64,000 bases of DNA, taken from positions 85,950,930-86,014,929 of the forward strand of contig OZ023273.1 of NCBI GenBank assembly GCA_964007475.1, given 5' to 3'. Positions 23,032 to 34,062 of this stretch are shown piece by piece. The DNA comes from Hybos culiciformis. Lineage: Eukaryota; Arthropoda; Insecta; Diptera; Hybotidae. Within the stretch, counting starts at the first letter, position 1. The number at the start of each line of letters is the position of its first letter. The notes below the pieces were generated by a model. That model searched no databases and had not been told where the DNA came from. It saw only the letters and a program-made list of their open reading frames with translations. Both the position numbers and the translations under genes were made by a program.

Positions 23032-25462
23032 CATCAAGATCAGTCATCATTACAATCAATATCAGAAACAATCCATCCATTACCATTATTAAAAGTGGAA
23101 ACTTTGAAAGAAGCTTTGATATCTTCTGACAATTCTGAATTTAAAACCCCAAGAAAAACGCGCTTGAAAAATAAATGAATAAAAACTTAACAATAGATAC
23201 CAAAGCTCAGCAAATACAACAAATAATTTTATAAATATTCTGTTCTGAAAACAGCATATCGAAATCAACAAAAGAAAATAAAAGGTCTCCATCAGCAAAT
23301 AAGAAGACAGCATAAAAAAATTTCAAGCCTTGAAGCTGTGCTCAAAAATTTGGAGCAAAAAAATTTTATAAATGACGAGTTGAGCCAGCTACTCGCAATA
23401 GATAATCCAATTTCTAAGCAACTATTGGAAAGACAACTCTCAAAAAAAAAAAAACTTCCAGTTGATAAGACATACCCGAAAGAACTGAAAACTTTTGCGC
23501 TAAATTTAATTTTTTTTTCTCCAAAAGCGTATAGCTACATGAGAGAAACCTTCGATTGTGCTTTGCCACATCTATCAACTATAAGTAAATGGTATAAAAG
23601 CTATAATTGTCTACCAGGATTTACCCAAGAAGCATTGACAGCTCTCAAAATAGCATGCGATGCCGCCAAAGCCCAAAATGAATAAATTTTTGTGCAACTT
23701 ATGTTCGACGAAATTCACATAAGAACTCAAATTGAATGGGATGGTCAAAGAAGTTACGGGTTTGTTGAAAATGGAATTGGAAAGCAATCTGATGTGGAGG
23801 CCAATCAAATTCTGGTCTTTATGATTGTCGCCATTAATAGATCTTGGAAAATCCCCATTGGATATTTTCCAATAGTTTCGTTGACTGGTGAGCAGAAAAC
23901 AAATTTATTACTTCATGCAATAGAATTGATAAATGAATGTGGAGTTAAGTTGATTGGGGTAACATTCGATGGTGCTCCATGTAATTATGCCATGTGCAAT
24001 TTATTGGGAGGTGAACTATCAGCAAATAATACAAATTATTACTTTCTGGACGAAAAAACGGGCTCGACAGTGTACTTCATGCCTGATCCGTGCCATAACA
24101 TTAAACTTATTCGAAATACTTTTGCCGAAATTAGAACATTAATTGATAAAGACAATAATTTAATAGAATGGAAATATATTAAAAAACTTGAAGATTTACA
24201 AGCTGCTGCGAGGATGCATTTAGGAAATAAAACACGACGGGCTCACGTTTATTTCCACAATAAAAAAATGAAAGTTAGCTTAGCAGTTCCAGTTCTAAGT
24301 AAGTCAGTTGCTGATGCTATAGACTTTTGCAGAGAACAATTAGAATTAACTGAATTTCAAAATAGCAAACCTTCCACCGATTTCATTAGAATGATGAATG
24401 ATGCGTTTGACATTTTAAATAGTAGAAATTTGTCTACTTTTAATTACAAAAAGCCAATTTGTAAACAAAATGCAGTTGAAATTTTTTCATTTATTGACAA
24501 ATGTGTTGACTACATCAAAGAATTAAGATTTGAAAATGGAGATACTGTTGTTCGAAGCGGTAGAAAAAAAGGTTTCATAGGAATAATAATATGTCTAGAA
24601 AATATTCGCAATATTTATTCAGAATTCATAACAAAAGATCTTCTGAAATTTCTACCAGTATACAAACTCAGCCAAGATCATTGGAGCTATTTTTCTCGTC
24701 CATTAGATCAAGGCTTGGTAGCAACAATAATCCTACCGTTAAACAATTTATAGCTGCCTACAAAAGATTGATAGTTCGGTGCCAAATAAGAGAAAAAGGT
24801 ATTGGAAATTGTATCCCTTTGGAAACTATTGAAATTTTACAAACTTTGTCGAGTAATACCTCAGAGAACAAAATCAACAACTCTATTCCAAAGAGCTCGA
24901 TGATCGAAAATGCCCCAATTAATGAAGAAAATACTCTTCTTGAAGACTCTTTTTTAAATGAGCATGATTATTTATTCGATGTACATACTTCAACCGCTTT
25001 TAAGGACAAGGTTGTTGAATATATTTCTGGATTTGTGGTTTATAAAATTTTTCAAAAAGTTAATTGTGAAGATTGTTTAGAGTTGGTCCAAGGTGAAATA
25101 GACAAAAATTCACTGATTAATTACAAATCTAAAGGTTTTTTAAAACATCCGTCGAAAGACTTATAAAAATTTGTCAGAAAACTGAAGCTCGGTTAAGATC
25201 AAAAATGTTAATTTTGGCACAATTTCAATTATTGACCAAGACTGAAAAATTAAAAACAAAGGTGGAAGTGAAAAATTGGTTAGTTTCCGACAAAATATTC
25301 CAACAAGCACTAGATCATGATTTAGCACATTATAATCTTTTAATAGACCTAATAATTGAAAAATATTTAACAACAAGATATTTTTTTATAATAAAGCAAA
25401 TGAATCAGAAAGACTCTATTCGTAATAAATTCAATAAATTAGTTATATTTAAAGGCATGTAA
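23032..25462 (+). pseudogene. P-element-type transposase, 3' half (most complete copy, unit D)
   Basis: THAP9/P-element-type transposase: cut-and-paste DDE enzyme with an RNase H fold interrupted by a GTP-binding insertion. Order: exon 5; coiled coil (about 23250-23370); MFDEIHIR (D/E near 23707-23712); GVTFDG near 23968; DPCHNIKLIRN near 24085-24117; central domain; the QDH-LELFFSSIRSR-NNNP signature near 24676-24740; YISGFVVYK; and HPSKDL then ICQKTE near the end; stop at 25460-25462. Three breaks: TAA at 23686-23688 (before IFVQL), a 1-nt loss near 24680 splitting QDH from LELFF, and a 1-nt loss near 25162 after KDL. It keeps the region that units A-C lack, so this is the original 3' end of the element. 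Exon 4 of this copy is at 22183-22332. Confidence 0.9.
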
Positions 25463-25557
25463 TAAGGTAAATTAAATGTTTTAAAAATATGTTGTAAGGT
25501 TATAATTATAATTATAATTTTATATTTTTATAGAGTTCTATTTTTGATAGTAATCAC
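25463..25557. other. 3' flank of the P-type element and left part of a 129-bp repeat
   Basis: The sequence from about 25490 to 25557 (TTGTAAGGTTATAAT to GATAGTAATCAC) reappears at about 31994-32055. It continues after the hAT insertion at 31920, so the hAT landed inside a pre-existing tandem repeat at or just beyond the P 3' end. Confidence 0.7.
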
Positions 25558-25792
25558 TAGGCTTGTGAATTTTAGTTCCTTAAAAACCTTGTTTAGACAC
25601 CTAAAAAGTTCCTAAAAAACCAAAAAAAAGTCGCTAAAAAAGACACTAAAAAAGTCGCTAAAAAAATAGTTTAAAAAAAAATCCCAAAAATTTACAGAAA
25701 TATAGATTTTGATACAAAAATTTCAAATCTACGAATGATAAAAAAGATAATAATTTTGGTTTTTCATATTATTTATTGTGCAAGTATATTAA

Positions 25793-26466
25793 GAGCAAGA
25801 TTCTGAGAAATTGAACCACTTAACATTAGGAGGTGATTCACACCATCTCCGATTTGTCCCAAAAAATTACCAGTTGTTAGTAACCTTACTAAATGGTTAA
25901 ATCCAAATTTTTTTGCTTCTATGTTGTACCGTTCATGTTTTGTGACCTTCTGAAGGTTGACTTTTAAATGACGAAAAAGCCCGTTTCTGTGAAACATGAA
26001 AAATGTTTTTGTCTGTACATTATTGCGCGAACAACTTGCCACCAGTATTTCTTCTGTTATGGACTGTACCAGCATAGACCTTTATGAGACATACCACAAG
26101 ATCATGGCAAGTCGATTGCGCAAGATCATTGAAGGTCGAGAAAAGTCAAGATTTTTATGCTTTTCTCCATTTTCAAACCCGAACTACACCTTGCGCAAAT
26201 GACTTGCCACTGCAAACAAGGTTTCACTAGATAGAGCTATATTAGTACTATTAATAATTATATAAAACATTGAGGCAAGTTGAATGCGCTGGCAGTAATG
26301 TTGTGCCAAAATCGCTAAATTTCCAAATTTAGGGCACATTCAGCCTCCTGTATCTCGCTGCGCGAACAATATTTTCAAACCGCACTGCTACTATTTAAAG
26401 GCTACTTTACTGTACTTAATAGAAAAATAAAGTTTACTGAGGCAAGTTGACCAGAAAAATAAAAGA
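25793..26466. repeat. Left long TIR of the DNAGCY transposon
   Basis: Inverted copy of about 30673-31334. Small differences only: for example 25818-25836 has an extra stretch against the right copy, and GACTGTACCAGCATAGACC stands against the inverse of GACTGTACCACCATAGACC. ORFs running along it are shadows. Confidence 0.9.
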
Positions 26467-26579
26467 AAAAAAGTTTTGTTTTGGGAAAATTCCTTTCCTG
26501 GGTGTTATAGCTTTTGTATCTGGCAACAGCATTTTCAACAACTTTAACTACTTTTTTGTGTGGCAACAGCTATTTCTAA

Positions 26580-26818
26580 TGTTGACCATACACTGTCCAA
26601 CTTGGTTGTACAACTTGGTTGTACAACATGGCAAGTTGTATCGTGTCCGTGTGTGGGCAAGTTGACAACTTTGTTGGCCGACCAATTTGACGGTTGGAAG
26701 TTGGTTGGCAAAAATTATAAAAATTTCAATTTAAAGTTGTATTATGTGTGCCAAAACGTACAACTTGTTGTCAACATGTTGTACAACCAAGTTGGTATGG
26801 GCCGCATAAGAAATATAA
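26580..26818. mobile_element. Small MITE inside the DNAGCY transposon
   Basis: Inverted ends: GACCATACACTGTCCAACTT on the left and the reverse complement of GGCCCATACCAACTTGG on the right. Both are followed inward by CAACTTGGTTGTACAAC. About 230 bp, non-coding, rich in GTTGTACAAC palindromes. Target duplication not clear. Confidence 0.55.
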
Positions 26819-26889
26819 CGACTTTTTGAATGGCAACACCCCTTTAAAACAAAGACGGCTGCTATATTTGCAAAGCTGTTTCTCTTTCT

Positions 26890-27012
26890 TTTCAGTACAA
26901 TGTTTTCAGTTCAATGTTTTCAGTTCATTGTTTTCAGTTCAATGTTTTCAGTTCAATATTTTCAGTTAAATTTGTTTTCAGTTAAATTTGTTTTCAGTTC
27001 AATTTGTTTTAA
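26890..27012. repeat. Short tandem repeat TTTTCAGTTCAATG
   Basis: About eight imperfect units of 13-18 nt based on TGTTTTCAGTTCAA, directly upstream of the transposase start, in the likely 5' UTR or promoter. Confidence 0.8.
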
Positions 27013-27041
27013 AGTTAAATTTGTGTTTTTTAAAAATTGAT

Positions 27042-30000
27042 ATGGAGGACGAAATTGATTACAAGGAATGTTTTTTTTATGAGGAGCTGCTAAACTGTAA
27101 TGCTCATGCCAAGTCTAGAAAAATTGGAATTTTTTCTGATTGCAACCTTGATGCTGACATGAGCAAATACATGAAAAGATTAGGTGTAAAACTACCAGAT
27201 ACAGCTCATTTAACAGAGAAAAAACTTATAGCAAGTCGAAGTGGAAAGGAATTACCTGAAGTTATAAAGGTATGTGCAAAACATAGGTATGATTTTGGAA
27301 TTTATTGGAGTCAACCAAAAGTTTGTTTACACCCTGAGCAAAAGCATAACCCACACAAAAAAGTTAAAGGACTTAGGAGTGCCAGTTGGAACGATTACAA
27401 GCTAATTTCTGAGAATCATCCGCTTTCGAAATTCTGAATAGGGGGAACTCTATGTTCACAGCATTGTGATTATTTCCTGAAAAAAAAATTAGCCTCCAAG
27501 GTAAGTTCAGAAGAGGATCAAAAAGACAGCATTGATATTGACCCAAACTTTGAAGTTCCACATTGCAGCTTAGTTGAAACCAATAGGCATGAGACGAATT
27601 CATTTATACAATCATCTGTTGAAGGCATAAGTCCTGTTAAGTTTCAGCTGAAAACTCCAATTTCTGAGGTTTCTAACAGTACTGTCCGTTATATGAAACG
27701 TAAGTACACAGAAATTACGGAAAATTTCAAAACAACATTATCGAAGAAGATGGCACCTGCTCAGGAAGAAGCATTTCGAGAAGCAATGTCTGACAACAGC
27801 AGCTGTAGTGATGCAGAGGTAGATGAAACTATACAGGAAATTATATCAGCCTTCAAAAGTGCACCTACACAAAAAATGAAATTTGCAATCTTATCTTTGG
27901 TCAATCCTGAAAAATACACAAAATCGAAAGTCGCTAATATGTTTGGCTGTTCAAAGCCAATGGTGAAGCGAGCCCGGGTATTACGGGAACATTTTGGACC
28001 TGGCCATGTGACTATTGACAAGAAGATCATCAGAGATAGGCTAGATATGCACAAGGTGGATCATGTTTTAGATTTTTTATTTACAACTGACACACTTCAA
28101 GACGTGGCTTATGGGACTACTACTTTGAAATATGATTGCGGACAGAAACAACTCACTGCACATGCAGTGCTCACAGCATTAAAAACTCATGTTGTGTGTG
28201 ATTATCTACAATTTTGTGAACAAATTGATTTTGACAGTTTAAGCAAATCTTCATTGATGCGTTTACTCAATTCTTTTAATCCAAGTCAGCGTCGATTTCT
28301 GAGTGGTTTGGATAACACAACAGCTGATGGCCTCAATGGGTTTTCAATTTTAAATGATATTGCGAAAAAACTAAACGGACAGTACTAACCAAAAATTAAA
28401 TATGGGAAAAAGGTATTTGAAAACCACTTATAAAATCCATTGCAAGAGCAGCAGCATATGTGCGAGCCATTGTGCACAGTTTTCTCTAAGTTCACCAGAT
28501 GATGTAGACTTTAAGGTAAAATGTGATCACATTCACAGTACTACGTGCATTCAATGTGAATCACTTTTATCATCTTTAGATGAAATTTCAAACACAATTA
28601 TAAATATTGATGATAGTGTTGAAAAGAAAGAAATAGTGTACGACTTTAACATCGCAAGCAAGAATGTTGTCGAATACATGAGACACATTATGAGAGGTGT
28701 CCAGCAGGAAAAAGCAAAAGCAGTATCTCTGGATGCTATAGATGATGAGACAGCTTTCTGGCTACAAGACTGGTCACAAAAAATACTTCCTCAGCATTAC
28801 CGTGAAAAACAGCAAGATTACTTCGGAAAAAGAGGTATATCAATGCATGTGGATGTATTTGTTACTGAGGTTGATGGAAAGACAGAAAAGGCAGTTTATT
28901 TCACTGTTCTTGAGAGCTGTGACCAAGATGCACTATCTACCTTATGTGTATCAGAGCACGCATTGAATCAATTCAAATTAGATTTTCCTCATATAAAAAA
29001 ACTCTATGTCAAAACTGATAATGCTGGCTGTTATTCCGGTAATGTCTGTGCTGAGAGTCGTTACTTCATGGCCAAGAAGATCGTGTTGAAAGTGCTCAGA
29101 AACGATTATAACGAACCTCAGAGAGGAAAGGATCAGGCCGATAGAGAGAATGCTGTTGCAAAAATGTTTATAAGATCATATATAAGTGAGGGTCATGATG
29201 TTGTCTCGGCAAATGATGTGCGTGATGCTCTTATTTTCAAAGAACGCATGAAGAATGCAAAGATTTCAGTCGTTGAAATCAATAAACAACAGAGTTTCAT
29301 TCGCTCCGTTAAGATATTAGATATCCAGTCATATCACTCTGTGAAATTTGAAGATAGCGGACTGACTTTTTGGAAATATTTTCAAATTGGAAATGGGAAA
29401 AAAATCCGTACAGTAATTTGGATTTCAACTGTGAATACACCATTGTTCACGCATTCAGTTCCGTATCAAAATCGAACGAAGCCCTCAAAAATAAAGAAGT
29501 ATCACTTAGCCGAAAATTTGTAACCTTAATGTTTTGCCCGGAAGACAACTGCACTTCTACATTTGAAACTGCTGATGATTTATCTCTACATATTGCTGGA
29601 GGAAATCACCAGATTCCTAAACTACTCACAGGTCAAGATAGAGCAAGAAATACATTTGCAAAAAGAATGGAAACTGTTACAAAAAAAGCAAACAATCATA
29701 GTACTACAGATTTTGAAAAAACCACTACATCGTTTGCAAATCAAAATTATTCAAGTCTTGTGTGCAAAGAAGGATGGGGACTTAAACCCAAAAGAAAAGT
29801 CACACGTCTAAATCAAAATCAAAAACAGTTTCTTCAAGAATGTTTTAGTAAAGGAGATAAAACAGGTATTAAATTAACAGCTCAAAATGTTGTAAAAATG
29901 ATGAGAAATCTTACAATAGATGGACAAAAACAATTTTGCCCAGATGAATATCTGACACGAGAACAAGTGATGTCACATTTTAGCAGAATGAAAACTAGGA

Positions 30001-30584
30001 GTGAAATGATCAATAATATTGTCGATGATGCAGAAATCGAAAAAGATGAGGAACTGCACCCTGACATTATCGAAAACAATGAGGTATAATTTTTTTCATC
30101 CGTTAAAAATTAATTAAAAATTTATTTTTCTATAGCTCAATCCTTTTTTAACGATTATAAAAATGTTTATTTTAAAATAAAAATAAATTTCTTTAAAAAT
30201 GAATTAAAAATTATGATAGTTTAAATATAAAAAGTTTTTTTTTTTATTGTTCAGATTGCTGAGCGAGAAGAAATTAGAAAAGAGATCAAGCTGATTGCTG
30301 ATCAATTCTGTGGATATGAACTTCAGTCACATTCTTTCTACGCTGTAACGTATGACAAAAGGTTTTACATTGGCAAACTTCTAGAAGATTGTGGTGATGA
30401 CATGTTTCGAATGAAATTTCTTCACCAGAGAAGGGCTGAGGAGTTTTATTGGCCATTGCGTGACGATATTGACACTGTGCACCGAAGTAGATTCTTCTTT
30501 GGTCCTTTACAACTTTCTGGAGCTGGGCCATTTAAGGTTCCTTGCTTAAAAGATGTACAAGAATCTTATAAAAAGAGATTTTAA
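27042..30584 (+). pseudogene. Large DNAGCY-type transposase-like protein (degenerate)
   Basis: ATG at 27042 starts MEDEIDYKECFF. Visible parts in order: a Cys/His-rich N-terminus (CAKHRYDFGIYWSQPKVCLH, then CSQHC); a helix-turn-helix-like segment KSKVANMFGCSKPMVKRAR; a CASHC and CDHIHSTTCIQC zinc-binding cluster; WLQDWSQKILPQHYRE with YFGKRGISMHVDVF; LYVKTDNAGCYSGN, a likely catalytic Asp centre; a C2H2 finger CPEDNC with HIAGGNH; a homeodomain-like segment with EYLTREQVMSHFSRM. A short GT-AG intron (30087-30254) precedes a C-terminal domain ending near FFFGPLQLSGAG. Breaks: TGA at 27435, TAA at 28386, a 1-nt shift near 28410 and one in the A-run near 29400. The fold resembles a family I recall from cnidarian and arthropod genomes, but its name is not certain. 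It is the only gene in the long-TIR element and presumably its transposase. Confidence 0.75.
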
Positions 30585-30672
30585 AAATTTGAGGAATAAA
30601 GTATTGAAAATAGATTTCAAAATGTAATATTAATACTTGATTAAAACAGAAAAATACATCAATGTTATAATT

Positions 30673-31334
30673 TTTTTTTTATTTTTCTGGTCAACTTGCC
30701 TCAGTAAACTTTATTTTTCTATTAAGTACAGTAAAGTAGCCTTTAAATAGTATCAGTGCGGTTTGAAAATATTGTTCGCGCAGCGAGATACAGGAGGCTG
30801 AATGTGCCCTAAATTTTGGAAATTTAGCGATTTTGTCACAACATTACTGCCAGCGCATTCAACTTGCCTCAATGTTTTATATAATTATTAATAGTACTAA
30901 TATAGCTCTATCTAGTGAAACCTTGTTTGCAGTGGTCATTTGCGCAAGGTGTGGTTCGGGTTTGAAAATAGAGAAAAGCATAAAAATCTTGACTTTTCTC
31001 GACCTTCAATGACCTTGCGCAATCGACTTGCCATGATCTTGTGGTATGTTTCATAAAGGTCTATGGTGGTACAGTCCATAACAGAAGAAATACTGGTGGC
31101 AAGTTGTTCGCGCAATAATGTACAGACAAAAACATTTTTCATGTTTCACAGAAACGGGCTTTTTCGTCATTTAAAAGTCAACCTTCAGAAGGTCACAAAA
31201 CATGAACGGTACAACATAGAAGCAAAAAAATTTGGATTTAACCATTTAGTAAGGTTAGTAACAACTGGTAATTTTTTGGGACAAATCGGAGATGGTGTGA
31301 ATCACAGGTGGTTCAACCTCTCAGAATCTTGCTC
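30673..31334. repeat. Right long TIR of the DNAGCY transposon
   Basis: Inverted copy of 25793-26466, beginning inside at TTTTTCTGGTCAACTTGCCTC and ending CAGAATCTTGCTC before TTAA. Confidence 0.9.
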
Positions 31335-31474
31335 TTAATATAGCAATTTCATTTAAAAGTTAAAAAAAAATATAAATTTCATTGCACAAAAAACTTAAAA
31401 AATTAACATGGATTTTGAAATAAAAATGTAAAAACGAGTTTATTAATTATTGATTGATTTATTGCAATAAATTA

Positions 31475-31690
31475 CAAATGCTTTCGTAAATTTTCGAATT
31501 CAAATTTTTGTCGGTTAGATCTGAAAAGATTTTTATGTATAGAAAATGATCTTTCAACTTCTGTCGATGTAATAGGGCCATACTTAAAGGGAAATATTTC
31601 CTGAACTTTATATTGCTCGCAAATATCAATCTTCCGCCAGATATCATGTTTGAAATTTTTTTCAAAATTGAAAAATTCATGTTTTTCATT
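31475..31690 (-). pseudogene. hAT transposase C-terminal dimerisation fragment
   Basis: On the minus strand one frame reads GPITSTEVERSFSIHKN followed by KFEFENLRKHL and a stop, the characteristic end of hAT transposases (S-x-E-R-x-F/S-S box). It belongs to the TAGG-ended hAT, so that element was once coding-competent. Upstream transposase sequence is lost or displaced by the inserted transposon. Confidence 0.75.
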
Positions 31691-31927
31691 ATGACGGCAA
31701 AATTGGTAAAATAGTTCCTAAAAAAGTCAAAAATGTTTAAAAAAGTCAGTAAAAGTCAAAAAAGTCGAAATAGTCGCTAAAACATGAAATAGGTAGAAAA
31801 AGTCGCTAACATATTGGGCTCAAATTACAGCAAATTTTTCGAAACGTGGAGATATTTTAATAAAAATCTGTTATTACGCACGACTGAAAAAAGGTAATTA
31901 CCTAAAAATCGCAACCCTAGTAATCAC

Positions 31928-32118
31928 ATTAATATTACAGCCATAGTATTGAGATTAGTTGCAGTAAGGTGTAAGAGTTTCTAAAATATTTTGTAAGGTT
32001 ATAATAATAATTATAATTTTCTATTTTTATAGAGTTCTATTTTTGACAGTAACCACAATAATATTACAGCCATAGTATTGAGATTAGTTGCAGTAAGGTG
32101 TAAGAGTAACATGGGTTT
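31928..32118. repeat. 129-bp tandem repeat around the hAT insertion
   Basis: ACAGCCATAGTATTGAGATT to GGTGTAAGAG occurs at about 31937-31977 and 32066-32106, with TTGTAAGGTTATAATAATAA and GAGTTCTATTTTTGACAGTAA between. The first unit is interrupted by the hAT (its left part lies before 25557). Non-coding. Confidence 0.8.
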
Positions 32119-32570
32119 AATTATAATTCTTTTTTAATTTTGTATATTTGTATATAATTTTATGTAATGTATTTAATATTTTTAGTATTTATATTTGTAA
32201 ATATGTATATGTTTGTATTAAAAATATCTAAATAAATAAATAGTGGATTAGGCCTCCTGGGGATACCACTTTAAAAAACGCAACTATTTCTTTACCTCAA
32301 AGGTGTTGTGGAACAATGAAATCTAAAACAGTAAAAAAAAATATTGTGATTTTATATAAAACACCCTGTACTGTAAATGTATTGGTCTCACTAATACATG
32401 TAAGAGAGATACTTCCTGCTAGAGCTGGATTTACTCTTCCTTTAGTATTTATTCGTAGCTATGGAGACTATTGCCAACCCATTCCATTTTTCTTGCCCGA
32501 TAGTTGATCTCAAGTAATTTTTGATCAGTTTTAATTTTGGAAAAATCTCTCACTTTTAGAAACGGGTAAA
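32119..32570. other. AT-rich sequence, no feature seen
   Basis: Short ORFs only, without recognisable domains or codon structure. Confidence 0.4.
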
Positions 32571-32762
32571 GTTAGTAATACCACAAAGTAAGCATAAATA
32601 AGAAATTCATTCCATACAAAAAATTCCAATATAAAAAATGTCTGTCTATAATAAATTACTATTCCAATTGTTGGTAATGGGATTGCGATTTCATATTTTT
32701 TGATTTCATATTTTTGTATGGAATAAATTTCTCATATTTATACTTCCTTTATGGTAATACCC
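32571..32762. mobile_element. Hairpin MITE, about 190 bp
   Basis: GTAATACCACAAAGTAAGCA at the left pairs with TTCCTTTATGGTAATACC at the right; the arms extend inward through CATTCCATACAAAAA with a short AT-rich loop. Non-coding foldback. Confidence 0.7.
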
Positions 32763-32986
32763 TTAATGCAATCATTGCATTTTTGGAAAGAGTTCTTCAA
32801 CATTATTTGTGCTACACCCTTAAAAAATTTAAGAATTTCAAATTCCTAATGTATTTTGTTAGTGTAAAATTAAAAATTTTTTTTTGTTGTGAATTTCAAA
32901 TACAATTGTAACTAAAATGCCACATAAAAAAAAATCCACAAATTTCCTGAGATTTTCCTTGTACAATAATTATTTGTTCATAAATA

Positions 32987-33675
32987 ATTTTATTACATCC
33001 CCGATGGCGCCGTGACATTTGTCCGCCGGACATTTGTCCGCGATGAAATTTGTATGGAAAACTTCGTGGACAAATGTCATTTTGCAAAACGTCATTTGTC
33101 CGCGATTGTAAAATGACATTTGTCCGCCTTGGACAAATGTCTCATAATTAGCGAACAAATGACATTCTGCAAAATGACATTTGTCCGCGATTGAATTTTC
33201 TAACTTTAGCGGACAAATGTCATTTTGCAAAATGTCATTTGTTCGCGATTGATTTTTCGAATTTTTAGCGGACAAATGTCATTTTGCAAAATGTCATTTG
33301 TCCGCGATTGAAATTTTTAATTTTTAGCGGACAAATGTCATTTTGCAATTAGTCATTTGTCCGCGATTGATTTTTCAGTTTTTTTAGCGGACAAATGTCA
33401 TTTTGCAAAATGTCATTTGTCCGCGATTGATTTTTCAATTTTGGAGATACTGCAGATTACGTGAACCACAAAATGTCATTTGTCCGCGATTGCTTTTTTA
33501 AATTTTTAGCGGACAAATGTCATTTTGCAAAATGTCATTTGTCCGCGATTGATTTGTCCACGGCATACAAAAGACATTTCGAATCGCGGACAAATGTCAT
33601 TTTTATGTCCGCGATACAAAAACAAATCGCGGACAAATGTCCCGCGGACAACCCCCATCCCCGATGTAATAAAAT
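32987..33675. mobile_element. TIR-bounded array of GGACAAATG palindromes
   Basis: Outer ends ATTTTATTACATC and GATGTAATAAAAT are exact inverted repeats. Inside, a unit of about 60 bp repeats: GCGGACAAATGTCATTTTGC then AAAATGTCATTTGTCCGC, a near-perfect 34-nt palindrome centred on CATTTTGCAAAATG, separated by GATTGATTTTT-type spacers. About seven to eight copies, some degraded. GC content is well above the surroundings. ORFs in it are artefacts of the repeat. Confidence 0.85.
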
Positions 33676-34062
33676 CCTCTTAATTTTGTGTCAGTTTCTT
33701 TTTAAAAAAAAAAAGTTATCAATAATATTTTAAAAAATAAAATATATGAACAAAAAGAAATAATAAAATAAATAATTTTGTGAGTAAAATGCCTCGAAAA
33801 CTTAAATATATGGTCACGGGATGCGAGGCAAAAAACAAACAAATTTTTCATCTGCAGAAATGCAAAAATCGGCAATTTCAAAAAATAATATATTATTTAA
33901 AAAAACACACGAAGCAGTCATAGAACTGCCTATAGAAGTTTATACTTAAAGATTTAGAATATGAAATAACAGTGGCTACAAATGATAGGCTGCTGAGTAC
34001 AAAATGTAAATTAAAATATTTTACCCTCTACCAAAAAACCGCACAACGCGGCTAAAGAAGTA
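33676..34062. other. AT-rich sequence before satellite block 1
   Basis: Contains a small ORF starting MPRKLKYMVTGCE that matches nothing I recognise. It ends in CGGCTAAAGAAGTATAAACTTC, a phrase also found near 38410 and 39340 beside the satellite. Confidence 0.4.

Larger units (their letters stand above)
25793..31334. mobile_element. 5.5-kb DNA transposon with about 665-bp terminal inverted repeats
   Basis: Left TIR 25793-26466 and right TIR about 30673-31334 are long, near-identical inverted copies beginning GAGCAAGATTCTGAGA. They are flanked by TTAA (25789-25792 and 31335-31338), itself inside a TATATTAA/TTAATATA context, so the duplication may be TTAA or TATA. Between them is one spliced transposase-like gene (27042-30584) containing a D-N-A-G-C-Y motif. 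The 4-bp duplication with long TIRs recalls Sola or Kolobok-type elements from general knowledge; I could not confirm a superfamily. Confidence 0.85.
25558..31919. mobile_element. hAT element split by a long-TIR transposon
   Basis: Ends: left TAGGCTTGTGAATTTT; right, reverse complemented, TAGGGTTGCGATTTTT. Flanked by an 8-bp target duplication GTAATCAC (25550-25557 and 31920-31927). Both subterminal regions carry AAAAGTCGCTAAAA motifs, in the same orientation at the two ends. A hAT transposase C-terminus remains near the right end on the minus strand. The middle is a separate transposon (25789-31338). Confidence 0.8.

Noticed and set aside
25773..26202. ORFs such as MKNVFVCTLLREQ in the long TIRs
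   Set aside because: Found in both inverted copies, on opposite strands, without codon bias or domains; TIR sequence by-products.
32970..33733. ORFs with repeated DKCHFAKCHLSA-like Cys/His motifs
   Set aside because: Arise from the GGACAAATG palindrome array on both strands; not zinc fingers.
33789..33925. Possible THAP start MPRKLKYMVTGCE
   Set aside because: The second half of the C2CH pattern and the AVPTIF box are absent and the frame soon ends.
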